From: Ruminococcus sp.
GTDB lineage: Bacteria; Bacillota; Clostridia; Oscillospirales; Acutalibacteraceae
DNA length: 13,387 nucleotides
Direction: 5' to 3'
Assembly: GCA_004555265.1 (NCBI GenBank)
Contig: SFIQ01000025.1
Coordinates: 1-13,387, forward strand
In this document: positions 6,969-12,931 of the stretch, piece by piece
How the letters are laid out: every line of letters starts with the position of its first letter
Position numbering within the stretch: the first letter of the stretch is position 1
The notes under the pieces: model-generated
Database searches by the model: none
Seen by the model: the letters and a program-made list of their open reading frames with translations, nothing else
What the model was told of the DNA's origin: nothing
Made by a program: the position numbers and the translations under genes

Positions 6969-8339
6969 GGCCGCCGTGTCCGGGGCAGCGGTTTCCTCCG
7001 GCGGCAAGGTTGCCACGGACTCCGTTGTCGTTTCCGGCGGCGCGGTAGACGATTCCGTTGTCGGCGGCGCCGTAGTCACTTCGGAAGTGATTTCGGCAGT
7101 CGTAGCCTCGCCCGTTGTGCCGACAAAATCGGTGGTTGTGGTTATAGCCGAATTCGGCTTGGTCGTCGGGGCGGCAGTTGTATTGTTTTTGTCCGTTTTA
7201 TTGGAGTTGCTTCCCCAAGACGAATTCTTTTTGGTCACCGGTTCGGCGGGCACTTCCCCGTAAATGAACAAATGCAGTCTTTCCGTTGCCGCCGCCAAAT
7301 CATAGCGCCACACCCACGCACCATCATAGATGCCGCCGATTGCGTTATCCTCATCATTCGGCACATTGGTCATTTGAATGGTAATATCCTCTTTGAGCAT
7401 CGGTGCAAAGGACATAATTTCAGAGAATGACAGCGAGGTCTCGCAAAGGCTCATCATGGTTTTGAGCATTTCGCTGTATTTCGAGGGGCTGACCTTGCGT
7501 GCCTGCACCAAAAGCGCCTCAATCACCTTTTTTTGGCGGTTGGAACGCGCCACATCGGAGTCGATTTTGCGAAGCCGTGCATACACAACCGCCTGTTCCC
7601 CGGTCAAATGCACCATACCCGATTCGTTCAAATACCCGAAATTCGGATTTTCATCATCCCCGATGTCATTCAGGTGTGCGCGTTCCGCTTCGGTCACCTC
7701 AATATCAATCCCGCCGAGCAGGTCAATCGCCTCGCCCAACTTAAAGAAATTGACGGTGGCATAATCCGTAATATTCATCGCAAAATTCTGATTGATGGTT
7801 TTAACGGCAAGCTGTGCGCCGCCGAACGCATAGGCGTGCGTAATTTTTTGATTTTTATGCCCTTCTATCGCCACATAGCTGTCGCGCAAAATGGAGGACA
7901 GCTTCACAACATTGTTTTTGCGGTCAACGCTAACAATGATAATCGTATCGCTTCTGCCCGAGAAGGAGTTTTCGTCACGCGTATCCACACCGAACAACGC
8001 GATATTGACAATATCGGTATCCCCGTATTTTTCGGAAATCTCGGAAGAAATACCGAGGTCTTTTTCATCCACGCCCGAACGGAAATTGTTGTAAATGCCG
8101 TACACCGTTAAAAAGGCAATCAAAAACACCAACAGCACGGCGACCACCACATAGACCGTAACCCGTTTCCATTTCGCCAAGGCAAACCATTGTTTGCCGA
8201 GTTTGCTGTTGCGAAATTTGCTGTTTTTTTGTTTTTCTGCCTTTTTTAATTCTTTTTGATATTTTTTATCCACCTTTTCGCTGAGCTTCTGTTCCAATAA
8301 GATTTCTTTTTCTTCGGAATTTCTGCGTTCCCGTTTCAT
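6966..8339 (-). CDS. LytR-CpsA-Psr (LCP) family wall-polymer ligase with Thr-rich tail
   Basis: A 457-residue membrane-anchored LCP protein. These enzymes transfer lipid-linked glycopolymers such as teichoic acids or capsule to peptidoglycan outside the cell. In order: a highly charged cytosolic N-terminus with coiled-coil character (about 8-58), one transmembrane helix (59-81), then the LCP domain (about 108-285). Key motifs are NIALFGVDTR (112-121, catalytic-site Asp and Arg), SGRSDTIIIVSVD (127-139), SSILRDSYV (148-156), HAYAFGGA (168-175) and YARLRKIDSDVARSNRQ (253-269). Residues 371-457 form a low-complexity Thr/Pro/Glu/Ala tail, likely disordered and outside the membrane. GAGGTG lies 6 nt upstream of the chosen ATG; an in-frame ATG at 8369 is less good. 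The gene is monocistronic, with a consensus promoter (8397-8425) and a strong terminator (6909-6948). It is next to the ECF sigma pair but not cotranscribed by any visible signal. Confidence 0.94.
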   Translation of the reverse strand: MKRERRNSEEKEILLEQKLSEKVDKKYQKELKKAEKQKNSKFRNSKLGKQWFALAKWKRVTVYVVVAVLLVFLIAFLTVYGIYNNFRSGVDEKDLGISSEISEKYGDTDIVNIALFGVDTRDENSFSGRSDTIIIVSVDRKNNVVKLSSILRDSYVAIEGHKNQKITHAYAFGGAQLAVKTINQNFAMNITDYATVNFFKLGEAIDLLGGIDIEVTEAERAHLNDIGDDENPNFGYLNESGMVHLTGEQAVVYARLRKIDSDVARSNRQKKVIEALLVQARKVSPSKYSEMLKTMMSLCETSLSFSEIMSFAPMLKEDITIQMTNVPNDEDNAIGGIYDGAWVWRYDLAAATERLHLFIYGEVPAEPVTKKNSSWGSNSNKTDKNNTTAAPTTKPNSAITTTTDFVGTTGEATTAEITSEVTTAPPTTESSTAPPETTTESVATLPPEETAAPDTAA

Positions 8340-8378
8340 AGTACACCTCAACCGGCTTCTTTGCCGCAATTTCTAACA

Positions 8379-8402
8379 TATAATCAACCGCAGATGATTA
8401 TA
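8379..8402. promoter_or_regulatory. Operator-like inverted repeat over the LCP promoter
   Basis: TATAATCA (8379-8386) and TGATTATA (8395-8402) are exact reverse complements separated by 8 nt. The right arm contains the whole -10 hexamer and the repeat spans the predicted transcription start near 8390. A dimeric repressor bound here would block the promoter. No binding protein is identified. Confidence 0.5.
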
Positions 8403-8425
8403 CAACTAAAGTCGATTGCTGTCAA
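8397..8425 (-). promoter_or_regulatory. Perfect consensus sigma-A promoter of the LCP gene
   Basis: On the minus strand TTGACA (8420-8425), exactly 17 nt, TATAAT (8397-8402). All 12 positions match the vegetative consensus. The leader would be about 50 nt. An 8-bp inverted repeat (8379-8386 and 8395-8402) covers the -10 element and start point. Confidence 0.92.
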
Positions 8426-8507
8426 TTCGCGGCGCGGGGTTTTAACAAAATTGTCATATTTAAAGAAAAAAGCAATGTCATCGAGAGCCGTTAGGTGCAG
8501 AACAGCA

Positions 8508-8534
8508 AAACGGGCGGGCACAGCCGGCCCGCCC
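8508..8534 (-). terminator. GC-rich hairpin after the anti-sigma gene, weak terminator or repeat
   Basis: GGGCGGGC (8512-8519) and GCCCGCCC (8527-8534) pair perfectly around a 7-nt loop, 38 nt beyond the stop of the gene at 8572. On the minus strand only GTTTTG follows, so it is a weak intrinsic terminator at best. The flanks (minus strand GCAGGGGCGGG) resemble the GTAGGGGGCG element at 13249-13272, so it may instead be a copy of a dispersed GC-rich repeat. Confidence 0.5.
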
Positions 8535-8571
8535 CTGCGTACGGATTTCAATTCACATTTGTAAAGTTAGA

Positions 8572-9318
8572 TTACTTTATAAATTTTTGCTCGTTTTCCA
8601 CCGTGACACCGACCTTACCGTCCACGGCACGCAACCGCAAATCCACACTGACCGTTTCCGTTTCGTTTTCGGCGGTCACGGTATACACAACGGTTTCCCC
8701 GTCTGCGGGCGCGGTTACATAAAATTTGCCGTCGTCGCAAGCGTAACCCAGCACATATTCTTGCGGCTCGTTTTGGGATTCGTCCTGTGTTTTGACATAC
8801 ACACCAAACTCCTTCGCGGTTTCCATATCGGACGACGCAAACTGCCAATCGCTGTTTGTCACGGCGATGTCGGGCGCTGTATCGTCATGAAACCCGCGCA
8901 TCTTCACATAAATGCAGTCATACGCCGCGATGTCTAGCGCTTCAAAAGCGTACAGCATATTGCCGTTCATCTGCCGCGCAGACTCAACAAAAATCTCGTT
9001 GCCCGCTTTCAATTCAGTGAAAACGCTTTGCCCGCTTGATTGCATTTGCGTAATGCACAACCGCAAGCTTTCACCTGAAATCGCCGAATTGAATTCGGAT
9101 TTTGTACTTTCCGCTGTCGGCTGAGCCGCAGGACGATAGAGTACGCCCGTGGTCAACAATGTCGCCGTCAGCACAACCGCGGCGGCCGCCGCGACCCACC
9201 GCATCGGCGTTTTATTCAGTTTTGCTTTGGTATTTTCCGCTTCTAACGCCGCACCGATGCGTACACGCGCCGCGTGGCTTAACTGTAATTTTTGTTCCGC
9301 ATTTTCTAATTTTTTCAC
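8572..9318 (-). CDS. Putative membrane anti-sigma factor, partner of the ECF sigma factor
   Basis: A 248-residue protein not assigned to a named family. It has a short cytosolic N-terminus (1-40) with an amphipathic helix (ENAEQKLQLSHAARVRIGAALEAE), one transmembrane helix (41-61) and an external region of about 185 residues. No HxxxCxxC zinc anti-sigma motif is present. The last ~60 residues (FYVTAPADGETVVYTVTAENETETVSVDLRLR) read like a beta-sandwich, Ig-like fold. Start codon GTG at 9318 overlaps the sigma factor stop as GTGA. AAAGGAGG lies 7 nt upstream, so translation is coupled. The anti-sigma role is inferred from topology and coupling, not from homology. Overexpression of an envelope sensor without sigma binding is the main alternative. 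Confidence 0.82.
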   Translation of the reverse strand: MKKLENAEQKLQLSHAARVRIGAALEAENTKAKLNKTPMRWVAAAAAVVLTATLLTTGVLYRPAAQPTAESTKSEFNSAISGESLRLCITQMQSSGQSVFTELKAGNEIFVESARQMNGNMLYAFEALDIAAYDCIYVKMRGFHDDTAPDIAVTNSDWQFASSDMETAKEFGVYVKTQDESQNEPQEYVLGYACDDGKFYVTAPADGETVVYTVTAENETETVSVDLRLRAVDGKVGVTVENEQKFIK

Positions 9319-9818
9319 CGTAAGTCCTCCTTTGTATACGCTTGTTTCAATAACTTTCTTCCTTTTTCCAAACGTTTTTTGACCGCTGAAAGGGAGATGT
9401 GCAAAATTCGTGCAATTTCTGCCGTTTTATACCCCTCAACATAGTAAAGCTGTAAAACAACGCGATAGATATACGGCAAACTGCACAGTGCCCCGAGGAT
9501 TTCGCCGTCGTCGGACGAGAGTTCTGTAAAGTCCGCAAACTCTTCTGAATCTACCGTTTCGTGCCGACTGCGAAACCGCAGTGTGTTTTTGCAAACATTG
9601 GTTGCAACGCGAATAAGCCATGCCTTTTCGTGCTGTTCGCTTTCAAAGCGCGGCGCCTTGCGCAGATAGCGAAGCAGTGTTTCCTGCACGGCGTCCTCGG
9701 CATCTTGCCGTTGCCGCAAAAGGACAAAACATATCCGAAACAGCATATCGCCGTACCGCGCAAGCGCCTCTTGCGCGTCTTGCGAAGGCGGTGTGCAATT
9801 TTCCTGTTCGTTTTGCAT
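9315..9818 (-). CDS. ECF-type RNA polymerase sigma factor
   Basis: A 167-residue sigma-70 family protein of the ECF group, near the family's usual length. Region 2 spans about 15-82: ALARYGDMLFRICFVLLR, DAEDAVQETLLRYLR (39-53) and AWLIRVATNVCKNTLR (66-81). Region 4 spans about 105-160: LGALCSLPYIYRVVLQLYYVEGY then the helix-turn-helix KTAEIARILHISLSAVKKRLEKGRKLL. The LPxxYRxVLxLYYxExY pattern is like SigV/SigW/SigM-type envelope-stress sigmas of Firmicutes, but the exact ECF group cannot be set from here. AAAGGGG lies about 10 nt before the ATG. It overlaps the downstream membrane gene by 4 nt, the classic sigma/anti-sigma arrangement. I searched upstream for a TGAAAC-type autoregulatory promoter and found none that is well placed. 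Confidence 0.94.
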   Translation of the reverse strand: MQNEQENCTPPSQDAQEALARYGDMLFRICFVLLRQRQDAEDAVQETLLRYLRKAPRFESEQHEKAWLIRVATNVCKNTLRFRSRHETVDSEEFADFTELSSDDGEILGALCSLPYIYRVVLQLYYVEGYKTAEIARILHISLSAVKKRLEKGRKLLKQAYTKEDLR

Positions 9819-9873
9819 GGCGTTTCAACCCCTTTCACCCGTAATACACCGCAAACGCAAAAAAGGTGACTTA

Positions 9874-9903
9874 ATTTTAAAATTATTTATAAAAATATGT
9901 AAA
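9874..9903 (-). promoter_or_regulatory. Possible sigma-A promoter of the ECF sigma gene
   Basis: On the minus strand TTTACA (9898-9903), 18-nt AT-only spacer, TAAAAT (9874-9879). It partly overlaps the T tract of the terminator at 9901-9931. The region is very AT-rich, so chance matches are likely. A 14-bp palindrome (9872-9885, TAATTTTAAAATTA) covers the -10. Confidence 0.35.
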
Positions 9904-9931
9904 AAAAGAAACGGTGCCGCAGCACCGTTTC
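9901..9931 (-). terminator. Intrinsic terminator of the ireB operon
   Basis: On the minus strand a perfect 10-bp stem, GAAACGGTGC (9922-9931) with GCACCGTTTC (9908-9917), 4-nt loop, then seven T (9901-9907). It lies 16 nt after the stop of the gene at 9948. Confidence 0.92.
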
Positions 9932-9947
9932 TCCATCCTTTTATATT

Positions 9948-10241
9948 TTACCCGCGCAGGGCTCTGTCAAGCCATACTTCGGCAATATCCATTGCGGCGA
10001 ACAAGCCTTTTTTCTCGCTCGTTTTGACAATGCGCTCTTTGGCGCTCGCGTCGGGGTCGGTGCTCAACAACTGCACCGTCACCTTCGATGCCAAATCGTA
10101 GCCTTCAAACTCCTTTTTGGAAGCAATCCGCATCATAATGACAAAATCATCGGACATATTACCGTAGTAAATTGTATCGCCGTTTCGCACAAGGGGCTTG
10201 CCCTTATACATTAAAAACTCGTTTTTTTTCGTTTCAGCCAT
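9948..10241 (-). CDS. Conserved-looking protein of unknown function next to ireB
   Basis: A 97-residue soluble protein that I do not recognise. It begins MAETKKNEFLMYKGKPLVRNGDTIYYGNMSDDFVIMMRI, suggesting a small beta-rich N-terminal half. It continues with EGYDLASKVTVQLLSTD and an alpha-helical C-terminus (GLFAAMDIAEVWLDRALRG). There are no membrane segments, cysteines or nucleotide-binding motifs. AAGGAG lies about 6 nt upstream of the ATG and contains the ireB stop codon (TAAGGAG). The two genes are 9 nt apart, cotranscribed and probably coupled. A strong terminator follows. In many Firmicutes the gene after the IreB homologue is ruvX (yqgF), but this protein is too short and has none of its motifs. 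Coding is well supported; function is open. Confidence 0.85.
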   Translation of the reverse strand: MAETKKNEFLMYKGKPLVRNGDTIYYGNMSDDFVIMMRIASKKEFEGYDLASKVTVQLLSTDPDASAKERIVKTSEKKGLFAAMDIAEVWLDRALRG

Positions 10242-10250
10242 AGCGTCTCC

Positions 10251-10517
10251 TTACTTCTCGTTTTCATCCAGGCGCAGATAATTTTTCACCAACACCTGCA
10301 AAAGCTCATCTCTATCCAACCGACGGATGAGGCTGCGGGCGTTGTTGTGCGTGGTAATATAGGTCGGGTCTTCGGACAAAATATACCCGACGATTTGACT
10401 GATGGGGTTATAGCCCTTTTCCCGAAGCGCGTTGTAAACCGTCAGTATGGTTTGGCGCATTTCTTCCTCATGTTCGTCTTTAATTGAGAACTGAATGGTT
10501 TTGTTCGGGTCTAACAT
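10251..10517 (-). CDS. ireB: IreB family regulatory phosphoprotein (UPF0297)
   Basis: An 88-residue IreB/YrzL (UPF0297, DUF965) protein at full family length. The signature block TILTVYNALREKGYNPISQIVGYILSEDPTYITTHNNARSLIRRLDRDELLQVLVKNYL (about 24-82) is unmistakable. In Enterococcus faecalis IreB is a substrate of the PASTA kinase IreK, phosphorylated on Thr4 and Thr7, and affects cephalosporin resistance. With the ATG at 10517 the N-terminus MLDPNKTIQF aligns gap-free, keeping Thr7 and having Pro at position 4. AGGAGG lies 8 nt before this ATG. An upstream in-frame GTG at 10526 overlaps that ribosome binding site and is rejected. The promoter is at 10549-10577; a 97-residue unknown protein follows. 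The cognate kinase is not in the window. Confidence 0.95.
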   Translation of the reverse strand: MLDPNKTIQFSIKDEHEEEMRQTILTVYNALREKGYNPISQIVGYILSEDPTYITTHNNARSLIRRLDRDELLQVLVKNYLRLDENEK

Positions 10518-10548
10518 CACAGCCACCTCCTAATTTACAAGTAAAGGT

Positions 10549-10577
10549 ATTATACACTATACAACGGCAAAAAACAA
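10549..10577 (-). promoter_or_regulatory. Sigma-A promoter of the ireB operon
   Basis: On the minus strand TTGTTT (10572-10577), 17-nt spacer, perfect TATAAT (10549-10554). The leader is only about 25 nt before the ireB start. The -35 lies 18 nt after the stop codon of the ABC ATPase gene, with no terminator between, so ireB may also be reached by read-through. Confidence 0.75.
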
Positions 10578-10594
10578 TAAGTTTATGAAAATTT

Positions 10595-11293
10595 TTACAT
10601 TTCCGCAAGCGGTTGGTTTCGGTAATCCTCCACAACCTTGCCGTCCTGAATCCGAATGACGCGCTTGGCTTCGTCGGCAATGCCGTGGTCATGCGTAATC
10701 AAAATGACGGTTCTGCCCTCATCGTTTAATTCGTGCAAAATGCGCATAACATCTTTTCCCGAACGGCTGTCGAGGTTGCCTGTGGGCTCGTCTGCCAAAA
10801 TAATCGGCGGTCTCGCGGCGACGGCACGCGCAATGGCGACACGCTGTTGTTGCCCGCCGGACATCTCCTTCGGCAAATGCGTCAGTCTGTGCCCGAGCCC
10901 GACGCGTTCGAGCGCCTCCAAGGACAGCTTATGCCGTTCCTCGGCCGGCATACCGCGGTATGCCAGCGGCAATTCCACATTGCCCTGTGCCGTTAGGCTC
11001 GAAATTAAGTTAAAGCCTTGGAAAATAAATCCGATTTGCTTATTGCGGATTTCGGAAAGCTGGTCGTCGGTCATATGCGAAACATTCTCGCCGTCGAGAT
11101 AATATTCGCCGCTTGTGGGTACATCCAAAAGCCCGAGCATATTCATCAGCGTGGATTTCCCCGAGCCCGACTGCCCGATAATCGCTACAAAATCGCCGCG
11201 GTCAATCGACAGCGTAATACCGTCGAGCGCGCGCACCTCATTTTCGCCGGGGTTATAAATTTTGTAAATGTCTTTGACTTCGATTAAACGCAT
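10595..11293 (-). CDS. ABC transporter ATP-binding protein, MacB/LolD/FtsE type, without permease
   Basis: A 232-residue ABC ATPase with all motifs intact: Walker A GQSGSGKST (40-48), Q-loop FQGFNL (91-96), signature MSGGQQQR (144-151), Walker B IILADEP (164-170), D-loop TGNLDS and H-loop His201. The opening VKDIYKIYNPGENEVRALDGITLSI and the length are typical of the MacB/LolD/YknY group, which drives mechanotransmission transporters rather than import. Such genes normally sit next to a MacB/FtsX-like permease. Here the next gene on the same strand is ireB and the upstream side is the divergent spo operon, so it is an orphan. AAGGTGG precedes the ATG by about 9 nt. The protein ends with QPLAEM after the usual C-terminal DGKVVEDYR. 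The substrate cannot be inferred. Confidence 0.94.
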   Translation of the reverse strand: MRLIEVKDIYKIYNPGENEVRALDGITLSIDRGDFVAIIGQSGSGKSTLMNMLGLLDVPTSGEYYLDGENVSHMTDDQLSEIRNKQIGFIFQGFNLISSLTAQGNVELPLAYRGMPAEERHKLSLEALERVGLGHRLTHLPKEMSGGQQQRVAIARAVAARPPIILADEPTGNLDSRSGKDVMRILHELNDEGRTVILITHDHGIADEAKRVIRIQDGKVVEDYRNQPLAEM

Positions 11294-11320
11294 ACCGACA
11301 CCACCTTATACTCTGTTTTC

Positions 11321-11349
11321 ATCATACCGCAAACCCGTTCGCAATTCAA
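11321..11349 (-). promoter_or_regulatory. Probable sigma-A promoter of the ABC ATPase gene
   Basis: On the minus strand TTGAAT (11344-11349), 17-nt spacer, TATGAT (11321-11326). Two mismatches in the -35 and one in the -10, with ideal spacing; the leader is about 20 nt. It lies back to back with the spoVAC upstream region. Confidence 0.6.
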
Positions 11350-11360
11350 TGTATAATTTG

Positions 11361-11390
11361 TGAATTTTTGCACGATTTTCGGCAACGCTA
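11361..11390 (+). promoter_or_regulatory. Candidate forespore (sigma-G/F) promoter of spoVAC
   Basis: TGAATT (11361-11366) resembles the sigma-G -35 (TGAATA), and GGCAACGCTA (11381-11390) fits the loose GGNNANNHTR pattern used for forespore -10 regions. No sigma-A promoter is evident on the plus strand here, and spoVA operons are forespore-expressed in Bacillus. The spacing is acceptable but the match is weak. Confidence 0.3.
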
Positions 11391-11420
11391 ACACCGAAAA
11401 AGCAAAAAAGGAGTTTTACT

Positions 11421-11864
11421 ATGGCTACCGGAAAACAGGAATACACCAAAATGACCGAAAAGGCGTCGCCGCCGTCGCCGAAACTGAAAGACACCGTCAT
11501 GGCGTTTTTGTTCGGCGGGGCGATTTGCACGCTCGGGCAAGCCTTATATGCCTTATATACCAACTACGGCGCGAGCGAGGACGGTGCCAAAACCGCAGTC
11601 TCCGTCACGCTGGTTTTCCTGACGGCGGTGCTCACGGGCATCGGCGTATTTGATAAAATCGCCAAGCACGCAGGCGCGGGCACGATTGTCCCGATTACGG
11701 GGTTTGCCAATTCCGTTGTCTCCCCTGCTATGGAATTTCGTGCGGAGGGGCACATTCTCGGCACGGGGGCGAAGTTGTTCACCATTGCGGGGCCTGTGAT
11801 TGTTTACGGCTGTGCCGCGGCGTCCGTTTACGGGTTGATTGTGTATCTGTTCGGGCTGTATTGA
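11421..11864 (+). CDS. spoVAC: Stage V sporulation protein AC, spore DPA channel subunit
   Basis: A 147-residue integral membrane protein of the SpoVAC/SpoVAE family. The extended N-terminus (EYTKMTEKASPPSPKLKDTVMAFLFGGAICTLGQAL, about 7-42) marks SpoVAC rather than SpoVAE. The family hallmark AGAGTIVPITGFANSVVSPAMEF is at 84-106, followed by RAEGHILGTGAKLF. Predicted membrane helices lie at about 26-47, 58-77 and 118-144. SpoVA proteins carry dipicolinic acid (Ca-DPA) into the forespore and release it in germination; Bacillus SpoVAC acts as a mechanosensitive channel. AAGGAG lies about 7-8 nt before the ATG. It is the first gene of a plus-strand operon, 12 nt from spoVAD, whose ribosome binding site overlaps its TGA stop. 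No spoVAA, AB or F homologue is in the window. Confidence 0.95.
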   Translation: MATGKQEYTKMTEKASPPSPKLKDTVMAFLFGGAICTLGQALYALYTNYGASEDGAKTAVSVTLVFLTAVLTGIGVFDKIAKHAGAGTIVPITGFANSVVSPAMEFRAEGHILGTGAKLFTIAGPVIVYGCAAASVYGLIVYLFGLY

Positions 11865-11876
11865 GGAGGAAAAACC

Positions 11877-12914
11877 ATGCCGAAACGAATTGGCACGCGC
11901 ACCGTGCTTTTAGAGAATAAACCGACCGTCATCGGGCACGCCGCCGTGGTCGGGCAAACCGAGGGTGAAGGGCCGCTCGGCAAAGAATTTGACCGCGTAC
12001 ACCAAGACGATACCGTCGGAAAAGCGTCCTTTGAGCAGGCGGAAAGCGCCATGCAACGCGAAGCGATTGTCTGCGCGCTTGAAAAGGCAGGCAAAACGCC
12101 CGCGGACGCAGATTTCATATTATCGGGGGACTTATTGGCGCAGTGTATCGGCAGTGCGTTCGGTGTGCGCGATTTAGGAATCCCCTTTTTGGGGCTGTAC
12201 GGCGCGTGCTCGACGATGGCGCTCTCGTTGGGGCTTGCGAGCGTACTTGTGGACAGCGGCGCGGCAAATTTGGCGGTTGCGGCGACCTCGTCGCACTTCG
12301 CTTCTGCCGAACGGCAGTTCCGCCAGCCGTTGGAATACGGCGGACAGCGCCCGCCCACAGCCCAGCGCACCGCCACGGCGGCAGGCGCAACGGTACTCAC
12401 CAATCCGCCAACGAACGCCACAGGAAAAATCCGCCCCCGCATTGCGGCGGTCACCTTTGGCAAAATTGTGGATTTAGGCATAAAGGACGCCAACAATATG
12501 GGCGCGGCAATGGCACCCGCCGCCGCAGACACGATTGCGGCGTTTTTGGAGGATACAAACACAAAGCCGACGGACTACGATTTGATTTTGACGGGCGATT
12601 TGGGCACGGTGGGGACGGCACTGCTTGCCGAGCTTTTGGAAAAAGACCATCAAATCGACATTCGTTCCGTACACAACGACTGCGGACTTTTGATTTATGA
12701 CCGCGAAAAACAGGATGTGCACGCGGGCGGCTCGGGATGCGGCTGTGCGGCGTCGGTTTTGAACGCGCATATTTTAAACCGTATGGAGCAAGGCGAGCTC
12801 AAAAAGGTTTTGTTGACCGCAACAGGCGCGCTGATGTCGCTGACCTCGTCTTTGCAGGGGGAAAGCATTCCGTCGGTGGCGCACGCTGTGCTCATCACTG
12901 CAGATGACGCATAA
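11877..12914 (+). CDS. spoVAD: Stage V sporulation protein AD, DPA-binding thiolase-fold protein
   Basis: A 345-residue SpoVAD, close to the Bacillus length of about 338. Family landmarks in order: TRTVLLENKPTVIGHAAVVG near the N-terminus, GPLGKEFDRVHQDD (32-45), ILSGDLLAQC (81-90), LGLYGACSTMALSL (105-118, the thiolase-like Cys loop), SSHFASAERQFRQPLEYGGQR (138-158), LTGDLGTVG (238-246), VHNDCG (265-270) and GGSGCGCAASV (284-294). SpoVAD has a thiolase fold but binds dipicolinic acid instead of catalysing condensation, and sits at the spore inner membrane. GAGGAGG precedes the ATG by 7 nt. GGGGGAGG right after the TAA stop serves the next small gene. The opposite strand has a long open frame (11828-12562), an artefact of codon bias. 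Confidence 0.96.
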   Translation: MPKRIGTRTVLLENKPTVIGHAAVVGQTEGEGPLGKEFDRVHQDDTVGKASFEQAESAMQREAIVCALEKAGKTPADADFILSGDLLAQCIGSAFGVRDLGIPFLGLYGACSTMALSLGLASVLVDSGAANLAVAATSSHFASAERQFRQPLEYGGQRPPTAQRTATAAGATVLTNPPTNATGKIRPRIAAVTFGKIVDLGIKDANNMGAAMAPAAADTIAAFLEDTNTKPTDYDLILTGDLGTVGTALLAELLEKDHQIDIRSVHNDCGLLIYDREKQDVHAGGSGCGCAASVLNAHILNRMEQGELKKVLLTATGALMSLTSSLQGESIPSVAHAVLITADDA

Positions 12915-12931
12915 AGGGGGAGGAAACGCAT

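Noticed and set aside
9822..9827. TGAAAC just before the ECF sigma start as an autoregulatory -35
   Set aside because: It lies too close to the ATG; a -10 would fall inside the coding sequence and no CGTC/CGTA-type element is found there.
10518..10526. A GTG start of IreB at 10526
   Set aside because: This GTG is part of the GGAGGTG ribosome binding site itself; the ATG at 10517 has correct spacing and aligns with E. faecalis IreB without gaps.
11421..11864. SpoVAE as the identity of the first spo gene
   Set aside because: The product is 147 residues with the charged N-terminal extension ahead of the first helix and directly precedes spoVAD, both of which fit SpoVAC better than the ~115-residue SpoVAE.
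11828..12562. A 244-codon open frame on the minus strand inside spoVAD
   Set aside because: It is antisense to a clearly recognised SpoVAD with all family motifs, has no recognisable domain, and is explained by codon bias in a GC-rich third position.
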